A DNA stretch of 64,000 bases. Source: CALAED01 sp035765195. Its GTDB lineage: Bacteria > Actinomycetota > Actinomycetes > Streptosporangiales > Streptosporangiaceae. A program made the position numbers and the translations under genes. Below, piece after piece: positions 40,708 to 49,719 of the stretch. The stretch lies in the NCBI GenBank assembly GCA_035765195.1, contig DASTYC010000019.1:124001-188000 (forward strand), given 5' to 3'. Within the stretch, counting starts at the first letter, position 1. Each line of letters begins with the position of its first letter. The notes under the pieces were generated by a model, which was not told the DNA's origin, did no database searches, and saw nothing but the letters and a program-made list of their open reading frames with translations.

Positions 40708-42093
40708 TCAGACGTCGACGGTGACGTGGCACCGCCAAAGGTCGCCGGACCGGCCGAACCGCAGCTCGTGCAGCGAGACGGCCTTGGGGATCGCGCCGAC
40801 GATCCGGACGTCGTCGAGCGGCACGGTCTCGAACCGCACGCCGGCTCGCTCGTCGAACGACACACCGACCGGGACCCTGCCGTGCACCTCGACCTGGTAG
40901 ATCGCCTCGTCGAGCACCGAGACGAGCAGGTCGTCCGGATCGGCGGCCGGCTCGCGGTCGATCGCCACGCTCTCGCGGCCGGGCGCACCGCCGTCCACGC
41001 CGTCGTGCAGTTCGACGAAGCTGCCCACCAGCGCGTGGACCGCCTGCGCGACGCACTCGTGCATCGTCGGCGCCCACGCCTCCAGGGCCACGTCCGCGGT
41101 GTGCGGGACCATCCGGTGCCCGGCGGCCGCCGGCGCCGTGGACACCGGCGCCGTGGACACCGGGCGCCGTCGGCGCGGCACCGCGACGCGGTCGAGGTCC
41201 TGCGCGATGACGATGTCGCCCTCGTACGCGGCGCCCGCCTCTTCGGCGAACCGCGGCCGGTCCTCCGGGCGGTACCGCTCGGAGAAATGGGTGAGCACCA
41301 GCCGCCGGACCCCGCACTCCGCGGCGATCCGGCCGGCCTGCGCGGCCGTCAGGTGCCCGTAGTCCGCCGCGAGCTTCGCGTGCTCGGTCAGGAACGTCGC
41401 CTCGATCACCAGCAGGTCGACGCCGCCGGCCAGCTCGCCGACGGCGTCGCACACCCGCGTGTCCATGACGAACGCGGCCGTCTGCCCCGGCCGGGGCACG
41501 CTGCAGTCGGCCAGCCCGACCGTGCGGCCGTCCGGAGCGACCACGCGCCCGGTCCGGAGCAGCTCCCCGGCGAGCGGCCCGCCGATCCCGTACGCGGCCA
41601 GCCGCTCGGGCACCATCGTGACCCCGTCGGGCTCGGCGAGCCGGTAGCCGTAGGACTCGACTCGATGTGACAGGCGCCGCGCGGTCAGCGTGAACGGCGC
41701 GCCGGCGGCGTCGATCCGCGCCTCCGCGCCGGCGATCGGCTGCTCTGCGATGACCTCAGTGTCGGTGAAGATCGCCGCGTGCCGGAGCCGGCGCCAGTAG
41801 TCCGCGCCGCTGGCCGGGTAGACGGCCCGCACCGGGTGCGCGACCCCGTCTCTGGCGATCCGCTGGATCACTCCGGGCACGCCGAGGCAGTGGTCGCCGT
41901 GGAAGTGGGTAAGGCAGATCCACGCGATGTCATGCGCGCTCAGCCCGGCGCGCAGCAGCTGGCGCTGGGTGCCCTCGCCGGGGTCGAACAGGATGCCGTG
42001 CCCGTCCCACCGCAGCAGGTAGCCGTTGTGGTTGCGCTCCTTGGTCGGGACAGCGCTGGAGGTCCCGAGCACGATGAGATCGCGGGTCGACAT
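40708..42093 (-). CDS. RNase Z-archease fusion protein
   Basis: A 461-residue two-domain protein. Residues 1 to about 310 are tRNase Z, a metallo-beta-lactamase-fold endonuclease that trims tRNA 3' ends: LIVLGTSSAVPTKERNHNG, the zinc motif LTHFHGDHCLGVPG, VIEATFLTEHA and LTHFSERYR. A short Arg/Pro/Thr linker leads to an archease domain (about 328-461): PHTADVALEAWAPTMHECVAQAV, DPDDLLVSVLDEAIYQVEVHG and AVSLHELRF ... WRCHVTVDV, keeping the N-terminal Asp and C-terminal Asp that bind metal in archease. Archease speeds RtcB guanylylation; rtcB ends 22 bp away, convergent. The fused architecture is unusual. Start ATG has only a weak GGGAC upstream. Confidence 0.92.
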   Translation of the reverse strand: MSTRDLIVLGTSSAVPTKERNHNGYLLRWDGHGILFDPGEGTQRQLLRAGLSAHDIAWICLTHFHGDHCLGVPGVIQRIARDGVAHPVRAVYPASGADYWRRLRHAAIFTDTEVIAEQPIAGAEARIDAAGAPFTLTARRLSHRVESYGYRLAEPDGVTMVPERLAAYGIGGPLAGELLRTGRVVAPDGRTVGLADCSVPRPGQTAAFVMDTRVCDAVGELAGGVDLLVIEATFLTEHAKLAADYGHLTAAQAGRIAAECGVRRLVLTHFSERYRPEDRPRFAEEAGAAYEGDIVIAQDLDRVAVPRRRRPVSTAPVSTAPAAAGHRMVPHTADVALEAWAPTMHECVAQAVHALVGSFVELHDGVDGGAPGRESVAIDREPAADPDDLLVSVLDEAIYQVEVHGRVPVGVSFDERAGVRFETVPLDDVRIVGAIPKAVSLHELRFGRSGDLWRCHVTVDV

Positions 42094-42135
42094 GGTCCCA
42101 TCATGCTCGGGCCGCCGGAGTCCCTGTTCAGCCGC

Positions 42136-43554
42136 TCAGTCGAATTCGAAGTTCGGCGGCAGCGGCCCCCGCTGGAACACCTTCGCCGGTACCGCGTCGG
42201 CCAGCGCCTTGTAGCCCACCGGGTTCATGTGCAGGTGGTCGCCGACGTCGAAGGCCGGCGCCAGCTGCCGCGGGTTGGCGGGGTCGCGCACCGTCTGGTC
42301 GAAGTCGACCACGCCGTCGAAACGGTTGCTGGTCCTGATCCATTCGTTCACGGCCTGCCGCGACGCCTCGCGGAGCCCCGCCGGGTCGTCGTACGCGGTG
42401 AAGCCGCCGAACGGCGTGATGGTCGCCCCGTACACGCGGATGCCGTGCGCGTGGGCACGCAGGATCATCTGGTCGAACGCGGTGATCAGGTCATCGACCG
42501 TCTGCTTCTGGGCGGCCTCGGTGGCCTCGGCGGTGCCGATGTCGTTGACGCCCTCGAAGACGAGCAGCCATTTCACCCCGCTCTGCGCCAGCACGTCCCT
42601 GTCCACGCGGGCCAGCGCGTTCGGGCCGAGCCCGTCGTTCAGCACGCGGTTGCCGCCGGCCGCCTGGTTCAAGATCGCGATGTTGGACGTGCCCGGCCGG
42701 GTCTGCAGCCGGTCGAGCAGCTGGTCGGGCCAGCGGTCGTTCATGTTCGTGGTGGAGCCGCGGCCGTCGGTGAGGGAGTCGCCGATGATGGCGGCGGCCG
42801 CGGTGGCGGGCCTCGACCACATCTCCACGCCGCTGATGAAGTACCAGTGGGCGACCGAGGTCGAGCCCGGCAGGTCCGCGTCGTCGACGTGGTCGCCGGC
42901 CACCATGTAGGAGTTGGTGCGCGAGCCCGGGTGGGAGGTGACGTTGTTCGAGGCCTGCCCCTGCGCCAGGTACATCGTCACCGTGAGGTTGGTACGGGCC
43001 GCCAGGTCGAAGTTGAGCGGGTCGGAGACGACCTGCGCGCCGACCGGCACCACGATCGACGCCTTGCCGTGGAAGGTCACCGGCTGCGACGTGCCGGGCT
43101 GAATCGCGCTGACGCCGGCCTGGCCACCGGCCGGAAGCGCCACCGACACCCTCGTGATCGGCAGGGCCGCGCCGCCGAACGCGTTGGAAAACCGCAGCCG
43201 GAACTGCTGCCCGCCGACCGTGACGCGCAGGGTCTGCCGGAGCGTGGCGTCGGCGAAGACGAGGTTCTCCTGGGTGAACGGCGCCGGCGGCAGGTTGCCG
43301 GGCTCGGTCAGCTGCGGCATCGCCGTCCAAGTGTTCACCCAGTGGCCGTGCGTCTTCGGCTGGACCTGGCCGTTCGGCGCCACGCCCGGCGCGCTCTCGG
43401 CGCCGCTGGCCCCCATCGCGAACGAGGTCACCGCGAGGCCGGTCGCGAGCGCCGCCGCGGCGACCAGGCGGAGGAACGACGGCATTCGGGTCGCTCGCCC
43501 CTGTCCGGGCGCTCGACCGGGCTCGTTATGAGCCGCGGAACGGAAGCGTTTCAT
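42136..43554 (-). CDS. secreted SGNH/GDSL hydrolase
   Basis: About 472 residues from the ATG at MKRFRSAAHNEPGR, with a GAGAAG site. An unusually long basic leader precedes a signal sequence (LRLVAAAALATGLAVTSFAMGASGAESA). A beta-sandwich-like N-terminal domain (about 50-240) is followed by the catalytic SGNH domain: IIGDSLTDGRGS (Ser), GGNRVLNDGLG, FEGVNDIG (Asn) and DHLHMNPVGY (Asp/His). It resembles the CE2-like two-domain esterases acting on plant polysaccharides. A paralogue follows the same layout in the next gene, 30 bp away. Confidence 0.9.
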   Translation of the reverse strand: MKRFRSAAHNEPGRAPGQGRATRMPSFLRLVAAAALATGLAVTSFAMGASGAESAPGVAPNGQVQPKTHGHWVNTWTAMPQLTEPGNLPPAPFTQENLVFADATLRQTLRVTVGGQQFRLRFSNAFGGAALPITRVSVALPAGGQAGVSAIQPGTSQPVTFHGKASIVVPVGAQVVSDPLNFDLAARTNLTVTMYLAQGQASNNVTSHPGSRTNSYMVAGDHVDDADLPGSTSVAHWYFISGVEMWSRPATAAAAIIGDSLTDGRGSTTNMNDRWPDQLLDRLQTRPGTSNIAILNQAAGGNRVLNDGLGPNALARVDRDVLAQSGVKWLLVFEGVNDIGTAEATEAAQKQTVDDLITAFDQMILRAHAHGIRVYGATITPFGGFTAYDDPAGLREASRQAVNEWIRTSNRFDGVVDFDQTVRDPANPRQLAPAFDVGDHLHMNPVGYKALADAVPAKVFQRGPLPPNFEFD

Positions 43555-43584
43555 CACACTTCTCCATTCGGTCAAAATTCGGGC

Positions 43585-44883
43585 TCAGCGAAAGATGCGG
43601 AGCCGCACGGCGTCCGCGAGTGCCGCGGCGCCCGCGTCGTTGGGGTGGAGGTGGTCGCCGCTGTCGTAGGCGGGGAGCAACTGGTCGGGCCGGGCCGGGT
43701 CGCGCAGGGCGGCGTCGAAGTCGATGACCGCGTCGTACTCGCCTCCGGTGCGGATCCACGCGTTGACCGCCTGGCGCGCCGCCTCGCGCTCCGGCGTGAA
43801 GAAGCCGAACGTGTCGTTGCGGAACGGCAGGATCGTCGCACCGAAGACCTTCAGCCCGCGGTCATGGGCGCGGGCGATGAGCTGCCGGAATCCGCCGATG
43901 ATGTCAGCGGCGGAGACCTCTTCCGAGGGGGGCGCGACGGTCCCCGGGTGGCCGAGGTCGTTGACGCCGAGAAAGACGATGACGTACTTGGCGCCCGGCT
44001 GGGCGCCGACATCGCGGTCGAACCGCCGCAGCGCGCTCTCGCCGAAGAAGGCGGCGAAGCCCTCTGCGTCCGAGCCGGGCGGCGGATTCGGGTCGTGCAG
44101 CAGCCGGTTGCCGCTGATGCCCTCGTTGAGCACGCCCAGATTCCGCAGGTGGCGGGTGGCCCGCAGCCGCGCCGCGAGCAGGTCGGGCCAGCGCCGGTCG
44201 GCGCCCACCGTGGTGTTCGCGCCGTCCGTGATCGAGTCGCCCAGCGCCACGATCGACGCGGCATGCCCTCGGCGGGCGCGCACGCTCACGCCGGTGAGGA
44301 AGTACCACTGGTCGATCACCGACGTCGGGGTCACCTTGGTCTCCCCGGTGACGTCGCCGGCGGCGACGACGTTGTGCCGGAACGCGAACGCGTGGATCGT
44401 GCGGCCTTCGGTGCGTTCGGGCAGGTAGACGCTCACGACGAGGTCGGACCCGGCCGGCACGGGCAGGGCGACCGGGTCGCTGAGCATCGGCGCGCCCGCG
44501 GGCACGGTCACCGTGCGGCGGCCGCCGAAGGTGAGCGTCCGGTCGGTGCCTTCGGCGATCTGATCCGGACTCTCGCCGGCGACGCCATGGGCGACGTGCG
44601 CGGCGCCGATGACCAGCGGCCGGTCGCCGAACTCGTTCGACAGCCGGACGCGCAGCAGGTCGCCGCCGACGCTGACGTGGACGGCCTGGCGAAGCGTCTG
44701 GTCCTCGAAGACCGCCACGTTCCCGGCGGCGCTCGCGGCCGACGGCACGGCGGTGGGCACGGTCGCCCACGTCCCGGTCCAGCCGCCGCCGGCCGACGCG
44801 GCGGCTGGACCGACGGCGGGCCCCGTGACGGATCCGGCGAGCATGGCCAGCGCTACAACCCAGGTCGGACGGAACCTGGTCAC
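43585..44883 (-). CDS. secreted SGNH/GDSL hydrolase, paralogue
   Basis: A 432-residue paralogue of the downstream esterase. It starts at a GTG overlapping the deacetylase stop (GTGA), giving a clean signal peptide (VVALAMLAGSVTGPAVGPAAASA). N-terminal beta domain, then VALGDSITDGANT, SGNRLLHDPN, FLGVNDLGHPG and DHLHPNDAGAAALADAV, so all four SGNH blocks are present. Probably removes acetyl or other acyl groups from polysaccharide outside the cell (inference). Confidence 0.9.
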   Translation of the reverse strand: MTRFRPTWVVALAMLAGSVTGPAVGPAAASAGGGWTGTWATVPTAVPSAASAAGNVAVFEDQTLRQAVHVSVGGDLLRVRLSNEFGDRPLVIGAAHVAHGVAGESPDQIAEGTDRTLTFGGRRTVTVPAGAPMLSDPVALPVPAGSDLVVSVYLPERTEGRTIHAFAFRHNVVAAGDVTGETKVTPTSVIDQWYFLTGVSVRARRGHAASIVALGDSITDGANTTVGADRRWPDLLAARLRATRHLRNLGVLNEGISGNRLLHDPNPPPGSDAEGFAAFFGESALRRFDRDVGAQPGAKYVIVFLGVNDLGHPGTVAPPSEEVSAADIIGGFRQLIARAHDRGLKVFGATILPFRNDTFGFFTPEREAARQAVNAWIRTGGEYDAVIDFDAALRDPARPDQLLPAYDSGDHLHPNDAGAAALADAVRLRIFR

Positions 44884-45644
44884 GGCCGGACGGCGACGGC
44901 GTGGAAGAAGGTGTTCGAGTACGGGACGTCCTCGGGGGTGAACACGATCTTGCCCGGGCACAGCCCGCGTTGCCGCAGCCGCTCGACGATGATCGGGACG
45001 GCGTCGATCGAGTTCTGGGCCCAGTCGTGCTCGAGCATGATGCCGCCGGGCTGGAGGGTGTCCGCGGCCGCCACGATCTCATCCACCGTCGCCCCCGCCC
45101 AGTCTCTGGAGTCGACCGTCCACAGCACCTCCAGCAGCCCCAGGCGCTTCAGGTCGGCCCTGACCTCGTCGCTGACCTCACCGAACGGCTCGCGGAACAG
45201 CGTCGGCCGCCGGCCCGTGATGCCCTGCAGGATGTACTGCGTGCCCGAGATCTCGCCGAACGCCGCCGGCTCGCCGATCTGGGGCAGGTGCGGGTGGGTG
45301 ATCGTGTGGTTGCCCACCCAGTGCCCGGCGCGCAGCTCGGCGCGGACCAGGTCGGGGCGCTCCGCCGCGCGGTTCCCCTGGTTGAAGAACGTGGCCCGCG
45401 CGCCGGCCTTCCGCAGCGCCTCCAGCAGCGACGGCAGCGTCGCGGCGGTGGGTCCGTCGTCGTAGGTCAGCCCGACGTACCCGTTCCGGCAGGCGCCGGC
45501 GCCCGCGCCGGGGTGCGACGCCGTGGCCCCCTGCGCCGCCAGCGCCGACGCGGCGGGGGCGGCGAAGGCCATCGCCGCCACGGTGGCCAGCGACGTGGCC
45601 AGGGCGCCTGTCCGCAGGGTCAGCCGACCCAGTTGCTTGATCAT
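44880..45644 (-). CDS. secreted polysaccharide deacetylase (NodB/CE4)
   Basis: A 254-residue CE4 deacetylase with signal peptide (about 1-40, ending AASALAAQGATA). NodB motifs: TYDDGPTAATLP (catalytic Asp and metal Asp), HTITHPHLPQ (metal His pair), REPFGEVSDEV, WTVDSRDWAG and IMLEHDW. Likely removes N- or O-acetyl groups from chitin, peptidoglycan or xylan. GGGAG sits eight bases from the ATG. First gene after a terminator, coupled by GTGA to the SGNH gene. Confidence 0.92.
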   Translation of the reverse strand: MIKQLGRLTLRTGALATSLATVAAMAFAAPAASALAAQGATASHPGAGAGACRNGYVGLTYDDGPTAATLPSLLEALRKAGARATFFNQGNRAAERPDLVRAELRAGHWVGNHTITHPHLPQIGEPAAFGEISGTQYILQGITGRRPTLFREPFGEVSDEVRADLKRLGLLEVLWTVDSRDWAGATVDEIVAAADTLQPGGIMLEHDWAQNSIDAVPIIVERLRQRGLCPGKIVFTPEDVPYSNTFFHAVAVRP

Positions 45645-45668
45645 CTTCGCTCCCTAGATGACTTCGGC

Positions 45669-45704
45669 GGCGCCCGGCGCCCCCGTGAGGGGACGCCGGG
45701 CGCC
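45669..45704 (-). terminator. terminator between CE1-CBM2 and deacetylase genes
   Basis: GGCGCCCGGCG pairs with CGCCGGGCGCC around an inner CCCC/GGGG stretch and a short loop, 17 bp after the CE1-CBM2 stop in the direction of transcription. It probably limits read-through into the deacetylase gene. Confidence 0.7.
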
Positions 45705-45720
45705 GTGGTGACCCGGATAT

Positions 45721-47043
45721 TCAGCTGATGGCGCAGGCGGCGCCGTTCAAGGCGAACGAGGCCGGTCTGCCGGTGTTGCCTGTGTGGTTGGCCTGGAAGC
45801 CGATACCGATCGACTGGCCGGGGTTGATGGTGCCGTTGTAGGAGACGTTGCGTGCGGTCACCTGGCCGCTGGTCGGCGAGTAGGTCGCGTTCCAGCCCGA
45901 GGTGATGGTCTGGCCGCCGGGCAACGTGAACGCCAGCGTCCAGCCGTTGACCGCCGAGCTGCCGGTGTTGGCGATCGTGATGTTGGCGGTCAGGCCCGTG
46001 TTCCATGTGTTCGTCGCGTACGTCACCCGGCAGCCGCCGGCGGGCGGCGGAGACGTCGGCGGCGGGCTGGTGGGGGGTGGGCTGGTCGGCGGCGGGCTGG
46101 TCGGCGGCGGCGAGGTGGGTCCGCCGCCCAGCCCGAAGAACGCGATGGCCATCGACGCCATGCCGCTGAGCGGGAGGCTGTGCCCGACGCCCTGGACGCT
46201 GATGCCCTCCACCGGGGCCATGGTCCCGGTGCCGCCGTAGCGGGTCCGGGTCCAGCCCGACTGCGGCGAGTCAGTAGAGGACGGCGTCTGGCTCACCCCG
46301 AGCACGTTCGTCCACTGCTTGATCTCTTCGTTGAAGTTGGGGAACGCCAGCGTGGTGTCGGTGGTGCCGTGGAAGACCTGCATCCGCGGCCGCAGCCCGG
46401 TGTACCCAGGGAACGCGCCGCGCACCAGGTCGCCCCACTGCTGCGGGGTGCGGCTGATCTGGCCGTTGGCGCAGGCGGTGTTCCACATCGAGCCGTCGGT
46501 GGTGGCGAAGCAGCCGAACGGCACGCCCATGAACGCCGCGCCCGCCTTGAACACGTCGGGGTAGTCGCCGAGCAGGACGTTGGTCATCATGCCGCCGGAC
46601 GAGGCGCCGGTGACATAGACCCTGCCCGGGTCACCGTTCATGTTCTGCTGCACCCACCGGACCATGGAGATGATCCCGACCGGGTCGCTGCCGCCGTCGT
46701 GCCGCAACGCCTGCGGCGACGACACGTCGAAGCAGCTGCCGCTCCTGGTCGCGGACGGGTAGACGACGATGAAACCGAACTGGTCGGCCAGCCTGGCGAA
46801 GTCGGTGCCAGAGAAGAAGGCCGGCCCCGAGCCGGTGCAGTAGTGCACGGCCACCAAGATCGCCGGCCGGGCCGACACGTTGTCCGGCCGGTACACGTAC
46901 ATCCGGAGGTTGCTCGGGTTGGTGCCGAAGTTGGTGATCTCCTGCAGGGAGGCCGCCGGCGCGGCCGGCGCGAACATGAACCACGAGGCGACCAGCATCA
47001 CCGCGGCGAACGCGCCGCCGAGAATTTTCGCCAACACTGTCAT
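45721..47043 (-). CDS. secreted CE1-type esterase (PHB-depolymerase/acetylxylan-esterase family) with CBM2
   Basis: A 440-residue secreted enzyme. Signal peptide (about 1-31, ends FAPAAPAA), catalytic alpha/beta domain (about 33-290) with ILVAVHYCTGSGPAFF, nucleophile elbow YVTGASSGGMMT and late His in VQGVGHSLPLSG; a (TSPPP)n linker; and a C-terminal CBM2 (about 335-440, CRVTYATNTWNTGLTANITIANTGSSAVNGWTLAF ... GFQANHTGN) with paired terminal cysteines. This layout belongs to acetylxylan or feruloyl esterases bound to cellulose/xylan. GAGGAG precedes the ATG. LacI-type operators lie about 125-155 bp upstream. Confidence 0.92.
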   Translation of the reverse strand: MTVLAKILGGAFAAVMLVASWFMFAPAAPAASLQEITNFGTNPSNLRMYVYRPDNVSARPAILVAVHYCTGSGPAFFSGTDFARLADQFGFIVVYPSATRSGSCFDVSSPQALRHDGGSDPVGIISMVRWVQQNMNGDPGRVYVTGASSGGMMTNVLLGDYPDVFKAGAAFMGVPFGCFATTDGSMWNTACANGQISRTPQQWGDLVRGAFPGYTGLRPRMQVFHGTTDTTLAFPNFNEEIKQWTNVLGVSQTPSSTDSPQSGWTRTRYGGTGTMAPVEGISVQGVGHSLPLSGMASMAIAFFGLGGGPTSPPPTSPPPTSPPPTSPPPTSPPPAGGCRVTYATNTWNTGLTANITIANTGSSAVNGWTLAFTLPGGQTITSGWNATYSPTSGQVTARNVSYNGTINPGQSIGIGFQANHTGNTGRPASFALNGAACAIS

Positions 47044-47165
47044 CAGTTTCTTCTCCTCGAAGTGAGGCGCGCGCAGGACAATGTCCTGCGCTGCTGACCC
47101 GAGGTAGGCGTCAAACCGGCGACCACCGCGGGCGTTGCAGTAGAAGGCGTACCGGCACCCGTCTC

Positions 47166-47199
47166 CGAAACATTTCGTAACACGGCCCGAATGTTTCAG
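47166..47199. promoter_or_regulatory. paired LacI-type operator upstream of CE1-CBM2
   Basis: CGAAACATTTCG (47166-47177) is a near-perfect palindrome; its half GAAACATT recurs inverted in CGAATGTTTCAG (47188-47199), with centres 22 bp apart. CGAAA/TTTCG boxes are reported for xylan-utilisation repressors of actinomycetes. The adjacent LacI-family gene is the obvious binder. The rest of the gap holds the promoter only. Confidence 0.65.
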
Positions 47200-47260
47200 G
47201 GGGTAACGTACGTCGCCCCCGGCAGCCGGTCAATGGCGGAATGAAAGGGCGTGAAAGGCG

Positions 47261-48316
47261 TCAGGTCCGCGGCGGCGCGGTGCTTTCTCTCACGATCAGC
47301 GTGGTGGCCAGCTCGGTGCGGAGCTGTTGCGGCTGCTCACCCGCCGCCAGGTCCACGACCAGCCGAGCCGCGGCCGCGCCCATCTGGACGAGCGGCTGGC
47401 GCACCGTCGTCATGGGCGGGCCCGACCATTGTGTGAACGACAGGTCGTCGAACCCGACCACGCTGAGGTCGTCCGGAATCCGCACCCCGGCCCGCCGGGC
47501 CGCCTCGTAGACGCCCAGCGCCTGCAGATCGTTGGCGGTGAAGATCGCGGTCGGCGGGTCGGGCAGCCGCAGCAACTCGGTGCCGTCGCGCAGCCCGCCC
47601 TCGACGTACAAGGTGCTGACCCGTACCAGCTCGGGGTCGACGGCGACGCCCCCGGCGTCCATGGCGGCGTGGAAGCCGTCGAGCCGGGCGCGGCAGCACG
47701 GCCACTCGGTCGGTCCGCTGATCATCGCGATGCGGCGGTGTCCCAGGTCGAGCAGGTGCCTGGTCGCGGCGAGGCCGCCGTTCCAGTTGGTCGCGCCCAC
47801 CGAGGGCGTCTCGTGCAGCGGCTCGCCGGTCGGGTCCAGCACGACCAGCGGAATCGACCGCGTGGACAGCTGCGTCTGCTGCTGCACCGTGAGCTCGGAG
47901 AACACCGCGATCACACCGGTCGGGCGGCGGGCCAGCACCTGCTCGGTCCATGCCTTTCCGGGAGTCAGCCGGCCCTGCATCTCGGTCAGCACGACGGCCA
48001 ACTCGTGCTCGCGCGCCACTCGCTCCACGCCCTGCATGATCTCCAGCGCCCACAGACTCTCCAGCGCGTGGAAGACCAGCTCGATGATGGCGAGCGACTC
48101 GCTGCTCTCGGGGCGCCGGTATCCGTGTTCTTTGATGACCGCCTCGACCCGCTGCCGGGTGCTGAGCGCCACCCCCGACTGGCCGTTGATCACCCTGGAC
48201 ACTGTCGGGGCCGAGACCCCTGCCAACCGTGCGATCCTGGCTACGGTCATCTCGCGGCGCCGGCGTCCGGATCCCGGTCGTGGCACGTCGGGCACCTCAC
48301 GCCCACCTGCCGTCAT
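47261..48316 (-). CDS. LacI-family transcriptional regulator
   Basis: A 351-residue LacI regulator. After a 22-residue basic leader comes the HTH (TVARIARLAGVSAPTVSRVINGQSGVALSTRQRVEAVIKEHGY), then a sugar-binding domain (AVFSELTVQQQTQL, HRRIAMISGPTEW, PPTAIFTANDLQALGVYEAARRAGVRIPDDLSVVGFDDL). A TACACT box six bases before the ATG at 48316 suggests leaderless expression; an ATG 22 codons further in is an alternative. It precedes the esterase island and should control it in response to an oligosaccharide. Confidence 0.9.
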   Translation of the reverse strand: MTAGGREVPDVPRPGSGRRRREMTVARIARLAGVSAPTVSRVINGQSGVALSTRQRVEAVIKEHGYRRPESSESLAIIELVFHALESLWALEIMQGVERVAREHELAVVLTEMQGRLTPGKAWTEQVLARRPTGVIAVFSELTVQQQTQLSTRSIPLVVLDPTGEPLHETPSVGATNWNGGLAATRHLLDLGHRRIAMISGPTEWPCCRARLDGFHAAMDAGGVAVDPELVRVSTLYVEGGLRDGTELLRLPDPPTAIFTANDLQALGVYEAARRAGVRIPDDLSVVGFDDLSFTQWSGPPMTTVRQPLVQMGAAAARLVVDLAAGEQPQQLRTELATTLIVRESTAPPRT

Positions 48317-48630
48317 GCCCGCAGTGTACGCGCGGAGCCGGAACGCCCCGCTTTGCCGGCGCCCCTCCACCAGGTTGATTCGACAACGGCTCGTCCGCAT
48401 CCGAGTGACGTTGGTCTATGGGGTAGATGCGGGCGGCCCGCGACCACTGACAGGCCGGCGACCAAATCCCGCGTTGGCGGGACCAACTATGGCCATCTGT
48501 GTCAGGCAACTCACTTTCCGTTTTCCGCCGCCGCTACCATACGCGGGGTACGCGATCTCGGCGCACCGGGGTGCGAGCGGGGCGTCTCGGGCGCCGGCGG
48601 ACAGACAGTCGGCGACATGGAGCTGGATCT

Positions 48631-49716
48631 GTGAGTACGCCTCACGCTCTGCACCGGGCCATCGTCTGTGTCGATATCGAGCGCTTCACCGACGCGCGGA
48701 TCGCCGACTGGCAGCGGGCCGACATGCGCACGGCTCTGTACCGCGCACTCGAGCGCGCCTTCGTCGACTCCCGGATCCCGTGGGATGAGTCCTATAGCGA
48801 GGACCGGGGCGACGGCGCGTTCTTCCTCGTCCATCCCGACGTGCCCACGGCGCTGCTCGTCGAGCGGCTGCCGTTCGAGCTCGCCGCCGAGCTGGCCCGC
48901 CACAACAAGGGCGCCGGGGACGGGCAGGTCCGCCTCCGGCTGCGGGTCTCGGTGAACGCCGGTGAGGTGCGGATCGAGAAGAAGGGCCGGCGCGGGGTCG
49001 TCGGCACCCCGCTCAACCTCGCGTTCCGGCTGCTGGACGCCCCCGAGCTGAAAGCGGCGCTGCGCACGGCCGAGGGCGATGTCGTGTTCATCGCGTCGAA
49101 CTGGTTCTACCACGAGGTCATCCGGAATCGCCGCTCCATCGGTCCGGCCGCGTACCAGCAGGTACAGGTCACGCTCAAGGAGGGCACGGTCGACGCCTGG
49201 ATCTGCGCGTCCGACGTCCAGCTGACCGCGGGGCGGGCCTACGGCGAACGGCTGCCCGCCATCGAGACGGCGCTCGACTCCGTCGCGGCCACGCTGGCCG
49301 AGGCGTCCCGGCACCGAGCGGTGATCGTACGGAAGATCGCGTCCTCGGTGCCGGAAGTCCCCGAGCTGGACGACGAGCTGACCGAACGCCTCGCGACGCT
49401 GCGCGAGCTACGCGGCAAGAGCCGCTGGACGGAGCTACTCGACGAGCTGACCGAGCTCGAGAAGGCCGTCGACGCCGCCGCCGAACAGGCCCAGGCCGTT
49501 CACCGCGCCGTCGTCGAACCGCTGGACCGGCGCGATGAGCTGCGCGGCCGGCTCGGGGCCTACCAGGCGATGGCCGGCAAGCACGGGCACGCCGAGGACC
49601 CGGAGCTGGACGAGCTGTACCGGCGCGCCTACGACCTGCTGTGGACGGCGCCGTGCGATCTGGTCGAGGCCGAGGCGGCGACTATGCGCTACGTACAAGC
49701 GAGCCAGAGGAGTTAG
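48631..49716 (+). CDS. nucleotidyl-cyclase-like protein with helical C-terminal domain, PknG locus
   Basis: A 361-residue protein from a GTG with GGAG eight bases upstream. Residues about 8-200 follow the class III nucleotidyl cyclase fold: IVCVDIERFTD (metal Asp), SEDRGDGAFFLV (second metal Asp), RVSVNAGEV and TPLNLAFRLLD, keeping the Asn-Arg pair needed for catalysis. The base-specifying Lys position seems to hold another residue, so activity or nucleotide choice is uncertain. Residues about 215-361 are a charged helical domain (ELTERLATLRELRGKSRWTELLDELTELEKAV ... DELYRRAYDLLWTAPCDLVEAEA). First gene of the PknG operon; it may be a signal-producing or nucleotide-sensing partner. Confidence 0.75.
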   Translation: MSTPHALHRAIVCVDIERFTDARIADWQRADMRTALYRALERAFVDSRIPWDESYSEDRGDGAFFLVHPDVPTALLVERLPFELAAELARHNKGAGDGQVRLRLRVSVNAGEVRIEKKGRRGVVGTPLNLAFRLLDAPELKAALRTAEGDVVFIASNWFYHEVIRNRRSIGPAAYQQVQVTLKEGTVDAWICASDVQLTAGRAYGERLPAIETALDSVAATLAEASRHRAVIVRKIASSVPEVPELDDELTERLATLRELRGKSRWTELLDELTELEKAVDAAAEQAQAVHRAVVEPLDRRDELRGRLGAYQAMAGKHGHAEDPELDELYRRAYDLLWTAPCDLVEAEAATMRYVQASQRS

Positions 49717-49719
49717 CGC

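Noticed and set aside
41779..45465. A very long open frame (over 1200 codons) on the plus strand
   Set aside because: It lies exactly opposite the RNase Z-archease, two SGNH hydrolase and deacetylase genes, is composed of Arg/Val/Gly-rich low-complexity sequence and shows no domain. It is a GC-bias shadow.
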